64,000 nucleotides of DNA from CAZHTS01 sp964535315 (GCA_964535315.1 CAZHTS010000003.1:1-64000), one strand, 5' to 3'. Counted from the first letter of the stretch, positions 18,701 through 25,542 are shown. The notes: generated from the sequence alone by a model not told the origin. Numbers and translations are program-made.

Positions 18701-18832
18701 GTGTACAACTACACCTACGTCACCCGCGCCACCACGCCCGGTCGCTATGTGGTTCCGCCGGCTAAGGCCGAAGAGATGTACTCGCCCGAAGTGTTCGGGC
18801 GCAGTGGCAGCAATATCGTCATCGTGGAATAA
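12722..18832 (+). CDS. Alpha-2-macroglobulin family protein with thioester
   Basis: 2036 residues from the ATG at 12722, chosen over an in-frame ATG 21 nt upstream because AAGGAGGG sits between them. One membrane helix (about 13-38), then a Pro/Gln-rich linker, then SbsA/Big-like segments (about 160-500). Macroglobulin modules follow, including an MG-type DDRQMYRPGEE at about 709. An Ala/Pro/Met/Glu-rich low-complexity stretch (about 1285-1318) sits where the protease bait region should be, followed by the A2M domain (PLATFAPATHTNADG). The thioester motif CTEQ starts at C1541 and is followed by an alpha/alpha thioester domain. Anchored in the membrane facing outward, it should trap foreign proteases covalently. 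No penicillin-binding protein 1C partner is adjacent. Confidence 0.93.
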   Translation: MSNQPQRTNTRLPVLALLLVLFICLIVAGGAAYFLLRNRMSLPFSPTGTQQIPVNLLPANNTGGAVVTQTVESGAPLQLSEGQAQPETVQRLPVATGEPLSQAQVDQILARLPTLVPQPGQQTDFKLAQQPIPPPRPGTTVQGAFPPPTQPPPPDPASAGPLQVLRFAPEGEIPTAPFISVTFNQPMVPLTTLADLSARDVPVRVEPPLEGTWRWIGVKTLTFEYDSALIDRLPKATEYHISVPAGTRSQTGGVLAETVEWKFTTPPPRVVATYPPDSPQPLKPLFFIQFDQRIDPAAVLKTIQVNAGGQPVALQLAGEEETQVDKGVSRMIKNAAAGRWLAFRAVQPLPADTGIAVTIGPGTPSAEGPLLTKEAQTYGFRTYAPLRIESHGCSWTDENTCRPLSPFYIRFNNNIDVSSYAESMLHIAPELAGVSANIYGNTITIKGATQGQTTYTVDLSGKIKDVFGQELGQDARLTFQVGKAEAVLFGPKQGFVTIDPFAGKPQFSVYTINYTKLNVQIYAVQPSDWPAYKQYLRDFQRNDVKTTPPGRRVFNKAINIEAESDALIETGIDLSPYMDGSFGHFVVIVEPPTGWFQQKEYWRTVQSWVQITQVGLDAFVDHSDMVVWATSLKDGAPLSGIDIAAETSGKQAATGSDGLARFAIPNNASYLVASSGADKALLPRSTAFWSDETWAARPVLDTLRWYVFDDRQMYRPGEEIHIKGWMRRIGGKQNGDVGPSTGITAVNYRITEPQGNEIGTGRAEVNALGGFDFAFTLPEAVNLGNASIYIYGEGNLGNLEGNQYYHSFQIQEFRRPEFEVKASNETPGPYFAGDHTNALVEARYYAGGPLPGAEVSWQVTTAPGSYTPPNWSDFTFGTWQPWWFYGWGDGGSSEGGQTETFNGRTDAAGVHRLRLDFNQNLGPRPLSVVASAAVMDVNRQAWGATTTLLVHPASLYVGMRSERYFVERGTPLEIDLIVTNLDGKPVIDRPIKVRAARLDWKYHGDRWGEEEADVQECTAGSKSEPVRCTFETALGGSYRITAEISDELGRKNQSQFIRWVSGGQRPAARNVEQEQVTLIPDKESYQPGDVANILVQPPFSPAEGLLTVSRSGLLYTERFQVTEGAVTLKIPIAAGHIPNLNIQVDLTGSANRLNERGETVAGAPRRPAYATAQLTLNIPPTQRRLTLSANLAAAELEPGQETTLDVTVKDAAGQPVSDAELAVVVVDEAILALSNYNMADPLFTFYTARPAELESLYGRASILLANPQELAEEARQKANEADGMLAGAAAVPAPAMEAAPTMAAMADEAKAGAAAPQPIRMRMDFNPLATFAPATHTNADGTARVTIKLPDNLTRYRVMVAAVDGGSGRRFGITESNLVARLPLMVRPSAPRFLNFGDRFELPVVLQNQTAEPLTVDVAVRASNLTLTGAAGQRVTIPARDRVEVRFPATTQLAGTARFQVAAVSGSYADAATVELPVYTPATTEAFATYGVIDEGNTAQPVAALNDIFPQYGGLEISTSSTALQSLTDAVLYLVAYPFECTEQLSSRILAVAALRDVLTAFKAEGLPSASEMEAAVQRDVERLQGLQNSDGGFPYWRRGQDSIPFNTIHVAHALQRAELKGFKVPEEMKPRLLQYLRQIENYYPSWYSQHTRQTLSAYALYVRHLMGDRDPDKAIQLLDEAGLENLDLDAVGWLWQVLQDAPNAGARLEAIRKHVNNRVVETAGAANFTTSYDDQSYLLLNSDRRTDAILLEALMIDDPKSDLTPKVVNGLLAHRTRGRWGNTQENVFVLLALDRYFNTYEARTPDFVARMWLGDAYVGEHAFRGRTTERYEVTVPMSYLVDQTAAGTQNLILSKDGPGRMYYRLGLRYAPTDLELPPLDMGFTVQRVYEAVDDPKDVSQDSDGVWHIKAGARVRVRLTLVAANRRYHVALVDPLPAGLEIVNPALAVSGSIPQDPNASDYSYGWWWWRSWFEHQNLRDERAEAFTSLLWDGVYNYTYVTRATTPGRYVVPPAKAEEMYSPEVFGRSGSNIVIVE

Positions 18833-18850
18833 CCATCCCGCCCAAAAACT

Positions 18851-18882
18851 CACCCCCCGGCGAAAAGCCGGGGGGTGTTTTT
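18851..18882. terminator. Bidirectional terminator between the macroglobulin gene and tRNA-Ser
   Basis: 11-bp perfect arms CACCCCCCGGC (18851-18861) and GCCGGGGGGTG (18867-18877) around a GAAAA loop. TTTTT follows on the plus strand and a T5 run on the minus strand, so it can serve both convergent units. Confidence 0.9.
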
Positions 18883-18885
18883 ATC

Positions 18886-18975
18886 TGGCGGAGAGGGTGG
18901 GATTTGAACCCACGGTACCTTGCGGTACACGCGCTCTCCAGGCGCGCGCGTTAGGCCAAACTACGCTACCTCTCC
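18886..18975 (-). tRNA. tRNA-Ser(GGA)
   Basis: The minus strand folds as a class II tRNA: acceptor GGAGAGG/CCTCTCC, D arm with GGCC, anticodon loop CTGGAGA (anticodon GGA at 18939-18937), long variable arm TACC-GCAA-GGTA, T arm GTGGG-TTCAAAT-CCCAC, discriminator G and encoded CCA (18888-18886). Confidence 0.96.
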
Positions 18976-19011
18976 AGGAAAACCTGAGTGCCATCCGCTC
19001 AGGCGACGGCT

Positions 19012-19020
19012 ATTATACCA
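19012..19020 (-). promoter_or_regulatory. Extended -10 promoter of tRNA-Ser
   Basis: TGGTATAAT on the minus strand (19020-19012), 37 bp before the tRNA 5' end; no recognisable -35. Confidence 0.5.
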
Positions 19021-19044
19021 TAACTCTTCCGCAGGACGGCAAAT

Positions 19045-19464
19045 TCATCCATGCTTTTTGCGTTTCACCATCGTCAGGGTATTGGCGCCGCCCGGCTCAA
19101 ACACAAAATGCACTTCATCCATCGTCTGGCGCATCAAATGCAGCCCCAAGCCGCCGTGCACCTCGCGCCGCCGCAGCAGGGTGCGAATGGATGGCCGGCT
19201 GCGCTGCGGATCAAACGACTTGCCCCAATCGCGCAAAACCACCACCAACGCCTCAGGCGTATCGGTCAAGGTGAACTCGATCTCGCCCCCCTCCATACCC
19301 TCATAAGCATGTTCGATGATATTGGCGCAGGCCTCTTCAACCGCCAGTTGTACGGCGTACAATTCCGAGCGGCTCAGGCCAGAATGCAGCGTCTCGGCCT
19401 GCAAATGGGCATCGATCGCCGCCAACTGCTCCAGACGCGCTGCAAAGCGCATACAGCCCCCCAT
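19045..19464 (-). CDS. RsbW-like anti-sigma factor kinase (HATPase_c)
   Basis: 139 residues, or 135 if the second Met (19452, after GGGGGG) is used. GHKL ATPase fold of the RsbW/SpoIIAB class: AVEEACANIIEHAYE (N box), VLRDWGKSFDP (G1), HGGLGLHLMRQTMDEVHF (G2). Such kinases bind a sigma factor or phosphorylate the Ser of a STAS antagonist. Its likely STAS partner is encoded 2 bp upstream in the same unit. Confidence 0.9.
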   Translation of the reverse strand: MGGCMRFAARLEQLAAIDAHLQAETLHSGLSRSELYAVQLAVEEACANIIEHAYEGMEGGEIEFTLTDTPEALVVVLRDWGKSFDPQRSRPSIRTLLRRREVHGGLGLHLMRQTMDEVHFVFEPGGANTLTMVKRKKHG

Positions 19465-19466
19465 CT

Positions 19467-19802
19467 TTACAGATTGCCAATCGCTTCCAACAGCGTCGAC
19501 TGGCGTCTGAAATACTCGCCGATCCCGATGATCTCCATCGTCTCAACGATCGCAGATTGTGCCCCTACCAGAACAATCTCGCCGCGATTATAACGCTTGC
19601 ACGTCTTCTGGGCATTAATCAACACCCACCAGCCTGCACTGGAAATAAAATCGATGGCGCTCATATCGAACAAAATGCGGTAATGCCCGGCTTCGATGAT
19701 CTCGTTGAACGCCTTTTCCAGTTCAGGGGCGGTGTAATGATCGATGCGCTCTTTGGTAGCCAGGACGACGCAGCGTTTGTATTCTTGGATGGAGTATTGC
19801 AT
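19467..19802 (-). CDS. STAS-domain anti-sigma factor antagonist
   Basis: 111 residues with good GAGGAAAG ribosome site. SpoIIAA/RsbV-like STAS domain: RIDHYTAPELEKAF, then FDMSAIDFISSAGWWVLI with the phosphorylatable Ser54/55, then VLVGAQSAIVETMEIIGI. Dephosphorylated antagonist should bind the RsbW-like kinase encoded next. The pair could govern a general response through partner switching, but no cognate SigB-type sigma factor is seen in the window. Confidence 0.92.
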   Translation of the reverse strand: MQYSIQEYKRCVVLATKERIDHYTAPELEKAFNEIIEAGHYRILFDMSAIDFISSAGWWVLINAQKTCKRYNRGEIVLVGAQSAIVETMEIIGIGEYFRRQSTLLEAIGNL

Positions 19803-19840
19803 GGCTTTCCTCGTTTGCCGCGAAAATATCAGTGCAGCGA

Positions 19841-19849
19841 ATTATAGCA
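19841..19849 (-). promoter_or_regulatory. Extended -10 promoter of the STAS/RsbW unit
   Basis: TGCTATAAT on the minus strand (19849-19841), 39 bp upstream of the STAS start; no matching -35. Confidence 0.5.
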
Positions 19850-19892
19850 CGGATGGACGCCCCCTCCCGTAGAAAAGCTGAACCAGACGCGC

Positions 19893-20282
19893 TTATCCCC
19901 GCCGCGTCGAAGAAATCAACTGGCTGCAGCCTGCCCACAGCGAGGCCAGCAAACACCCCCCCACGGCCAGTCCGGCGATTAGCATACCGTAACCGTCCAT
20001 ATCCAGATAACAGATGCGCATCCATAACCAGGACAGTTCCAGGCGCATATAACTCAGCCACGCCTGCGGCAGCCATTGCGCCGCCAACCAGAGCACCCCA
20101 ACCATCCCCATTGCAAACAAGCCCAGGGCAATGTCCAACCACGGCACCTGAAAACGCGGCCGGTAAGGCGTCGTCTTTACCCGGCGCATCACCTGGGGAA
20201 ACAATTGCAGCGGCGCCGGTTCCAATGGCGCAGTACGCAGCGCATCTTCGATCGCATCCTCCCAGCGTTGTTCACCTTCCAT
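19893..20282 (-). CDS. Membrane partner of the ECF sigma factor (probable anti-sigma factor)
   Basis: 129 residues from the ATG at 20282 with GAGGAGG just upstream. Short cytoplasmic N-terminus rich in Glu/Arg (WEDAIEDALRTAPLEPAP), then two membrane segments (about 49-73 and 96-119) and a short tail. The start overlaps the end of the sigma factor gene by 11 bp. Position and topology fit a membrane anti-sigma factor, but no zinc-binding HxxxCxxC motif is present, so the role rests on context. Confidence 0.7.
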   Translation of the reverse strand: MEGEQRWEDAIEDALRTAPLEPAPLQLFPQVMRRVKTTPYRPRFQVPWLDIALGLFAMGMVGVLWLAAQWLPQAWLSYMRLELSWLWMRICYLDMDGYGMLIAGLAVGGCLLASLWAGCSQLISSTRRG

Positions 20283-20847
20283 CCAACACCTCCTCTCGAG
20301 TCTGCAAAGCGTTCCGCAATTGCGCATGCGCCCGGAACAACCCCGTCTTCACCGTTCCTAAAGGCACGCCTAACACCTGGGCAATCTCATCATACGACAA
20401 ATCCTGCTGGTAACGCAACATCACCATCAGGCGATAACTGGCCGGTAAACGCTCGATCTGACGATGCAAAAAGGAGCGCTGCTCCTGGCGTTCCAGCCCG
20501 GCCTGCAAATCACTGTGTTCTTCGCCCAGCCAGTCTTGCAGCTCCTCCACCGGCAGGGTGGCCAGTTCACGCCGTAGGCGGGGATACTGGCTGTAACACA
20601 AATTCATCACGATCCGGTACAACCAGGTGCGGAAACGAGCCGTTTCCCGAAAACCGGGCAAAGCAGTCCACGCCCGTAAAAACGCCTCCTGCGCCATATC
20701 CTGCGCCTCCTCCGCATTACCGGTCGCCCGCAAAGCCAGATTATAAACGAAAGTCTGGTGCGTTAATACCAGCGTAGCAAACGATTGCGTATCGCCGTTG
20801 CGCGCCCGTTGAATCAGTTCGGTTTCGTTGAAAGATGAGATTGTCAT
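20272..20847 (-). CDS. ECF (RpoE-like) RNA polymerase sigma factor
   Basis: 191 residues. Region 2: FVYNLALRATGNAEEAQDMAQEAFLRAW then FRTWLYRIVMN. Region 4: LPASYRLMVMLRYQQ, then SYDEIAQVLGVPLGTVKTGLFRAHAQLR. Length and layout are those of group IV sigma factors. It is followed by a membrane partner gene with overlapping start. Upstream it shares a palindromic region with the divergent DUF4097 gene, and matching ECF-type promoters on both sides suggest autoregulation and control of that gene. Confidence 0.94.
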   Translation of the reverse strand: MTISSFNETELIQRARNGDTQSFATLVLTHQTFVYNLALRATGNAEEAQDMAQEAFLRAWTALPGFRETARFRTWLYRIVMNLCYSQYPRLRRELATLPVEELQDWLGEEHSDLQAGLERQEQRSFLHRQIERLPASYRLMVMLRYQQDLSYDEIAQVLGVPLGTVKTGLFRAHAQLRNALQTREEVLDGR

Positions 20848-20859
20848 ACCGACTCATTG

Positions 20860-20893
20860 ATTAGACCACAGTTCACCGTAAAAAGTTTCAACA
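20860..20893 (-). promoter_or_regulatory. ECF-type promoter of the sigma factor operon
   Basis: Minus strand: TGAAAC (20890-20885), 17-bp spacer, GGTCTAAT (20867-20860). TGAAAC with a GTC-containing -10 at 16-17 bp is the layout of several ECF promoters (for example Bacillus SigM/SigW). The -35 lies in one arm of the 20880-20912 palindrome. Confidence 0.55.
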
Positions 20894-20912
20894 GTTTTTG
20901 TTGAAACTTTTT
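20880..20912. repeat. 33-bp perfect palindrome between divergent sigma and DUF4097 genes
   Basis: Arms AAAAAGTTTCAACA (20880-20893) and TGTTGAAACTTTTT (20899-20912) around GTTTT. The flanking genes diverge, so a terminator role is unlikely. Each arm supplies the -35 TGAAAC to one side. Confidence 0.85.
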
Positions 20913-20931
20913 GCTCAGAAACCGGTCTTAT
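20899..20931 (+). promoter_or_regulatory. ECF-type promoter of the DUF4097 gene
   Basis: Plus strand: TGAAAC (20902-20907), 16-bp spacer, GGTCTTAT (20924-20931), mirroring the sigma-operon promoter on the other strand. Confidence 0.55.
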
Positions 20932-20957
20932 TACCAAAAGCAAAAAGGAGCGTATGG

Positions 20958-22256
20958 ATGCAAAAGAAATGGCTCATCGCCGCAATTCTCATCGTCTGCC
21001 TGCTGGGCATCTGTGGCCTGACCGTGCTGATCGTAGCCAGCACCTATCGCTACATCAGCGCCTCTGGTGTTCATCTCAGCCTTCAGATCCAGGATATTTC
21101 TGCCGAAGCCGATGAAAACCGCAGTTTCAACGTAGAAAGCCCGGCCGTGCTCATCGTCGAAAACCCCAACGGGCAAACCACCATCATCGGCGGCGAGTCG
21201 CAAATCGCCGTCCAGGCGCACAAGACCGCCTGGGGCCCCGACAAAGAGACCGCCGAACAGGCGCTGTCCGATTTTCAAGTCGAAATGACACAGGATGGCA
21301 ACACCGTGCGGGTCACCGTTAAAGATTCCATCCAGATTGGTATCGGCGAGTTTCACCCCCCCAGCGCCGACCTCACCATCCGGGTGCCCGCCCAGACTCA
21401 GGTCACTGTCAACTCACAGTCCGGGAGCATCGATGCCCAACAGGTCGAAGAAAAGGTCAATCTCAAAACCAATTTTGGCGACATCCACATTGAGAACGCC
21501 AAAGGTGAAGTGACCGCCCAGACCCAGAATGGCACCCTCTCCGCACACCAGATCCAGGCCGGCGAAAAAACGATCGACTTACGCTCCGATTTTGGCGGGA
21601 TTGTCCTGACCGAATCTGACGGCGGTGCGTTAGAGGCTCATTCGAAAAACGGTCAGATCGAATTGAATTCTGTGCGCCTCAGCGGAAGCGCCAACCTGTC
21701 GACCGACTTTGGCGAAACCACCTGGAGCGGCGGCGGGTGTAAGTCGCTCACCAGCCAATCTCAAAATGGCGGCCTGACCTTCAACGGACTGTCGGTGAGC
21801 GAAACCTTGCAGGCAACCAGCGACTTCGGCAGGGTGTCGGTAGAAGACAGCCGCGCCAGTTCCTATGTACTCCAGACGCGCAACGGAGAGATTTCTATCG
21901 TCAAGGCCAACGGCAAGATTAAAGCCAACAGTGAGTTCGGTGAAATTCGCCTCGAAGAGGTGGACGCCAGCGGACTCGAGATCGATACCCGCAGCGGCGG
22001 CATCGAGTTTTCCGGCTCGCTGGGAGACGGCCCACATACGCTGCACACCGAATTCGGCAACGTGAACATCAGAATCCCCCAAAATACGGCTTTCGATTTT
22101 GACCTGGAAACCAATTTTGGCAAAATCGACGTACAATTCGACGTCAACATACAGGGCCAGCCCAACGAGAACCATTGGAAGGGCAGCGTCAACGGCGGCG
22201 GCGCAAAATTGACCGTCACAACCCGCAATGGCAACATTGCAATCGAAACCAAATAA
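20958..22256 (+). CDS. DUF4097-type beta-strand repeat protein, membrane anchored
   Basis: 432 residues from the ATG at 20958 with AAGGAG upstream; an upstream in-frame TTG lies inside the palindrome and is unlikely. Membrane helix about 5-27, then short repeating beta strands with NxNG/TxxG turns (LKTNFGDIHIENAKGEV, LSTDFGETTWSGGG, ATSDFGRVSVEDS and similar), a DUF4097 (putative adhesin) solenoid. The family often accompanies envelope-stress regulators. It probably sits outside the membrane and belongs to the regulon of the divergent ECF factor. Confidence 0.85.
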   Translation: MQKKWLIAAILIVCLLGICGLTVLIVASTYRYISASGVHLSLQIQDISAEADENRSFNVESPAVLIVENPNGQTTIIGGESQIAVQAHKTAWGPDKETAEQALSDFQVEMTQDGNTVRVTVKDSIQIGIGEFHPPSADLTIRVPAQTQVTVNSQSGSIDAQQVEEKVNLKTNFGDIHIENAKGEVTAQTQNGTLSAHQIQAGEKTIDLRSDFGGIVLTESDGGALEAHSKNGQIELNSVRLSGSANLSTDFGETTWSGGGCKSLTSQSQNGGLTFNGLSVSETLQATSDFGRVSVEDSRASSYVLQTRNGEISIVKANGKIKANSEFGEIRLEEVDASGLEIDTRSGGIEFSGSLGDGPHTLHTEFGNVNIRIPQNTAFDFDLETNFGKIDVQFDVNIQGQPNENHWKGSVNGGGAKLTVTTRNGNIAIETK

Positions 22257-22274
22257 CTGTCAGGAGGAATAGAC

Positions 22275-22703
22275 ATGGATGGGTTTATTTTTTGTGCAGG
22301 CGTTATTGCCTTCTTCGTGGTGCTGTTCGGCTTTATTGTGCTGATGCGCTACATGAACTTTCGCGAAACGTTGGCGCTGGCCGAAAAAGGCCTGGCGCAG
22401 CCAGAACGCCCTCGCCGCAACGGCAAAGACACCCTGCGCTGGGGCATCATCATCGCCGCACTCGGCCTGGCGCTTTGCCTGGGGCTGTGGCCGCTGGGGG
22501 TAAACTCTGATTTTCCGCTCGGGTTTGGGCCCTGGATGCTGGTCGGATTGGCGCCGTTATTCTTCGGGCTGGCGCTCATCCTTATTTATGTGCTGACCCA
22601 CGAAGAGAAAACCGAGAAAACAGCGCCGGCGCCAGTCAACAAGCCGCCTGTGGCTTCCATTCCAGAACCTGAAGAGCCCGAACCCCCCGCTCAAACGGTA
22701 TAA
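22275..22703 (+). CDS. Small three-helix membrane protein (DUF6249-like)
   Basis: 142 residues with strong AGGAGGAA ribosome site, 18 bp after the DUF4097 gene and so probably co-transcribed. Membrane segments about 4-26, 55-75 and 88-111, with a cytoplasmic linker ALAEKGLAQPERPRRNGKDTLRWG and a Pro/Glu-rich tail. The layout resembles DUF6249 proteins, found near sigma/anti-sigma genes; function unknown. Confidence 0.75.
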   Translation: MDGFIFCAGVIAFFVVLFGFIVLMRYMNFRETLALAEKGLAQPERPRRNGKDTLRWGIIIAALGLALCLGLWPLGVNSDFPLGFGPWMLVGLAPLFFGLALILIYVLTHEEKTEKTAPAPVNKPPVASIPEPEEPEPPAQTV

Positions 22704-22708
22704 ACATA

Positions 22709-22745
22709 AAAAACACCGGTCGCCCCACCAGCGACCGGTGTTTTT
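22709..22745. terminator. Bidirectional terminator between convergent genes
   Basis: 15-bp arms AAAAACACCGGTCGC (22709-22723) and GCGACCGGTGTTTTT (22731-22745), 7-nt loop, A and T runs on both sides. Confidence 0.92.
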
Positions 22746-22761
22746 ATCAGCCCACCGTCGT

Positions 22762-23313
22762 TCAGGACAGCAGAGCCAGAATCTCTTCCGCAGTGATCAC
22801 ACGGGCATACGTGCCATTCAACGCCGCCAGAAAAGCGGCGTGTACATGTTCGGCCGGAACCTGCACTCCGCCATACTCGAGCGCCCTGGTGGCGCAGGCA
22901 TCCTGGGCCACCAGGCATTCAAAGCCGTAGTCCCACGCCGCGCGTACCCCCGCGTCCACACACATGTGTGTCATCATCCCGGCCACAACCAGGCGCTCAA
23001 TCTGTAATCCTCGCAGATGATCCAACAATGGCGTATCCCGGAAGCTGTTGGGAACGTGCTTCTGGAACACCGCTTCGCCCGGCAACGGCTGCACGTTGGC
23101 ATGGATCAATACACCCTCTGTATCCGGCAGGAAGAAGCGCGCCCCCGGCCGCGTCGACACATGTTGGATATGCACCACCGGCAGCGCCTGGCGGCGAAAC
23201 GCGTCCAGCAGCCGGCGCGCCTGCACGCTGGCCTCGAGGCTGCCCACCAGCGGGTTGCGCCCGCCGGAAAAATAATCATTCTGGATATCAATCAGCAACA
23301 AAGCAGTTTTCAT
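22762..23313 (-). CDS. Isochorismatase-family cysteine hydrolase
   Basis: 183 residues. Catalytic triad visible: D9 in LLLIDIQNDY, K85 in FQKHVPNSF, C118 in VAGMMTHMCVDAGVRAA with the cis-peptide-like VAGMM before it. Family members hydrolyse isochorismate, nicotinamide, N-carbamoyl compounds or similar amides; the substrate cannot be told. Divergent from the flavoprotein gene with 75 bp between starts. Confidence 0.92.
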   Translation of the reverse strand: MKTALLLIDIQNDYFSGGRNPLVGSLEASVQARRLLDAFRRQALPVVHIQHVSTRPGARFFLPDTEGVLIHANVQPLPGEAVFQKHVPNSFRDTPLLDHLRGLQIERLVVAGMMTHMCVDAGVRAAWDYGFECLVAQDACATRALEYGGVQVPAEHVHAAFLAALNGTYARVITAEEILALLS

Positions 23314-23347
23314 GTCGTATCCTCTTGTTCTAACGTTTACAGCCCTC

Positions 23348-23356
23348 TGCTATAAT
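23348..23356 (+). promoter_or_regulatory. Extended -10 promoter of the flavoprotein gene
   Basis: TGCTATAAT (23348-23356), 32 bp before the ATG at 23389; TTGTTC at 23325-23330 is a poorly spaced -35. Confidence 0.55.
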
Positions 23357-23388
23357 TAGCCTACTTCATCCACACACAAGGGCACGGT

Positions 23389-24609
23389 ATGGTTCAAGTA
23401 TACATCATCGGCGCCGGTCCGGCAGGCATGTTGGCCGCCTTGCAGGCCAGGCAACAAGGCGCCGAAGTCCATCTGATCGAGCGCAACGCCATTCTGGGGC
23501 GCAAACTACTGGTCACCGGCAGCGGGCGCTGCAACCTGACCAACGCCGCCGTGGCGGCAGAACGCTACGCCTGCGCCGACCCCGATTTCATCCGCCAGAT
23601 GTTGAGCCGCTTTGGACGCCCTGAACTGCTCGCCGCCCTGGAAACGATTGGTGTGCTCAGTTATGCCACCCCCGATGGCTGGTATTACCCGCTGTCCGAG
23701 TCGGCCGCCACGGTCGTAGACGCCTTTGCCGCCGCGCTCAACCAGGCAGGCGTCATCCTGCATCTTGACGCCCCTGTTCTGGACATACGCCGCGCCAGGT
23801 CTGGCTTTCAACTCTCGGGGCCCAACGGCGACTTTTTTGCCCGGCGGCTCATCCTCGCCGCCGGCGGCCGGGCTGCCCCCAATCTCGGTTCGCGCGGCGA
23901 GCTCTTCCCTGCCCTGCAGCGCCTGGGGCACACCGTGCTGCCGCTGCGCCCGGCCCTGGCCCCCTTACAGGTCGATTTGCACTCGTTCCACAAACTACAG
24001 GGCGTTCGCCTGGATGTCCGCAGCCGGATATGGCTGGCAGGCAAAACGCTCCTGGGGGAAACCACCGGCAATTTAATCGTCACCCAGTGGGGCTTCAATG
24101 GGCCGGCAGTAATGGATCTCAGCCACCTGGTCGGCGCCCACCCCGGCCAGGACATGCAGCTCGAACTCAACCTGTTACCGGCCAGCGAAGACGCCCTGCG
24201 CCAGTTGATCGCCCGCAAACGCCGCCAGCAGATTCCATTACGCGTTTTACTCGGCGCGGTCCTGCCGCCAAAAGTTCCGCCTGTCTTTCTGGAGCTGGTC
24301 AAAATCCCACTCGAGGCCCCCATCCATCAGATTGACGAAGAAGCGTTGAATCGCCTGCTGCACCTGTTGACCGGGATACGCTTCACCGTACGCGGCACGC
24401 GCGATTTTGAATTCTGCCAGGTGGCCGCCGGTGGTGTACCGGTCGATGAGGTCGATCCCACCCGCATGGCCTCCCGCCGCGTCCCCGGACTCTATCTGGC
24501 CGGGGAAACGTTAGATGTCGTCGGCCCGTGCGGCGGTTACAACCTGCAATTTGCCTTCAGCAGCGGAGCCATCGCCGGCGCAGCCGCCGGGGAAGATAGC
24601 AGCGCCTAG
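23389..24609 (+). CDS. HI0933/YhiN-family FAD-dependent oxidoreductase
   Basis: 406 residues. N-terminal Rossmann dinucleotide motif IIGAGPAGMLAALQA, then ERNAILGRKLLVTGSGRCNLTNA (the family hallmark) and a C-terminal GLYLAGETLDVVGPCGGYNLQFAFSSG that closes the FAD site. The family is conserved but its substrate is mostly uncharacterised; BaiN members reduce steroid double bonds. The stop overlaps the stop of the convergent ADP-ribosylglycohydrolase gene by 4 bp. Confidence 0.93.
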   Translation: MVQVYIIGAGPAGMLAALQARQQGAEVHLIERNAILGRKLLVTGSGRCNLTNAAVAAERYACADPDFIRQMLSRFGRPELLAALETIGVLSYATPDGWYYPLSESAATVVDAFAAALNQAGVILHLDAPVLDIRRARSGFQLSGPNGDFFARRLILAAGGRAAPNLGSRGELFPALQRLGHTVLPLRPALAPLQVDLHSFHKLQGVRLDVRSRIWLAGKTLLGETTGNLIVTQWGFNGPAVMDLSHLVGAHPGQDMQLELNLLPASEDALRQLIARKRRQQIPLRVLLGAVLPPKVPPVFLELVKIPLEAPIHQIDEEALNRLLHLLTGIRFTVRGTRDFEFCQVAAGGVPVDEVDPTRMASRRVPGLYLAGETLDVVGPCGGYNLQFAFSSGAIAGAAAGEDSSA

Positions 24610-25532
24610 AACGGCGCTTCCACCAGACGGTCGGTCAATTGAATGAAATCCTGAGTGTGCCAGATGTTGCCGGAGCCAACCGGCCATTCGCCGCGCAGCT
24701 GCGCCTTCCAGACCTCCGGAATGGCCGATAAACCGTAGGCCGCTCCGGCCATCGCCCCCACCACCGCTCCGACCGTATCGGCATCCTGCCCCAGATTGAC
24801 CACCTGCACCACCGCCTCCTCAAAAGAGGTGGTGGTCAACAGCCCCCACACCGCGCTTTCCAATGTGTGGCGCACCCAGCCGCTGTTTTCCAATTCCGAC
24901 CGCTGGCGATGCGGCGCCTGCTCGATCGTCTGGCGCAGGTGGGCCGGCAACGTAGTCGCCTTGAGCGCTGTATCCAGCGCTTCGTGCGGCGTGTCCCCGT
25001 GGATCAATTGATAAATGATACGGTTGATTAACACCGACCCCTGCACACATTCAATGTGCGGGTGGGTTACCTTGCTTTGTAACTCGCTATCCACCACCAG
25101 TTGGATCGGGTCGTTCCACCAGGCAATCGCCACCGGCCAGCTGCGCATCAGCGAACCATTAGGGGCGCTGTTGGCCAGGTATTCCTCGGCGCGTTGCATG
25201 GCGTCCCGCCACGGCATCCCCTCTGCCAGCCAGCCCAGGACCTTACGGGTATGCACGCCGATGTCCGGCGGATTCTTTTCATACCAGGCAACAAGATGCC
25301 TGCTCAAATCCGAGCCGCGCAACGGGCGAGAAGAAATCAAACTCTCGGCCACCGCCAGGGCCATCTCGGTATCATCGGTGAACGAACCGGCTGGCAAACG
25401 TCCGGGTTTCATCGTGCGCACCAGGCGATCCTCTGGGATCGCTGGCCCGAACTCCAGCGCCATCCCCAGCGCATCTCCAACCGCCGCGCCAACTGCCACC
25501 CCATATAAACGATCTTTCATCTGTTCGTCCAT
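24606..25532 (-). CDS. ADP-ribosylglycohydrolase (DraG-like)
   Basis: 308 residues. Metal-binding and catalytic motifs of the DraG/ARH fold: GAAVGDALG near the N-terminus, SFTDDTEMALA, NGSLMR, THPH and GQDADTVGAVVGAMAGA near the C-terminus. It removes ADP-ribose from proteins or small molecules. It starts 10 bp after the stop of the upstream glycosyltransferase, with GGAGGG as ribosome site, so it may be the last gene of the SbcD operon. No ADP-ribosyltransferase is seen in the window. Confidence 0.93.
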   Translation of the reverse strand: MDEQMKDRLYGVAVGAAVGDALGMALEFGPAIPEDRLVRTMKPGRLPAGSFTDDTEMALAVAESLISSRPLRGSDLSRHLVAWYEKNPPDIGVHTRKVLGWLAEGMPWRDAMQRAEEYLANSAPNGSLMRSWPVAIAWWNDPIQLVVDSELQSKVTHPHIECVQGSVLINRIIYQLIHGDTPHEALDTALKATTLPAHLRQTIEQAPHRQRSELENSGWVRHTLESAVWGLLTTTSFEEAVVQVVNLGQDADTVGAVVGAMAGAAYGLSAIPEVWKAQLRGEWPVGSGNIWHTQDFIQLTDRLVEAPF

Positions 25533-25542
25533 CGTCCCTCCG

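Noticed and set aside
20880..20912. Palindrome considered as terminator
   Set aside because: It lies between divergently transcribed genes and overlaps promoter-like motifs on both strands.
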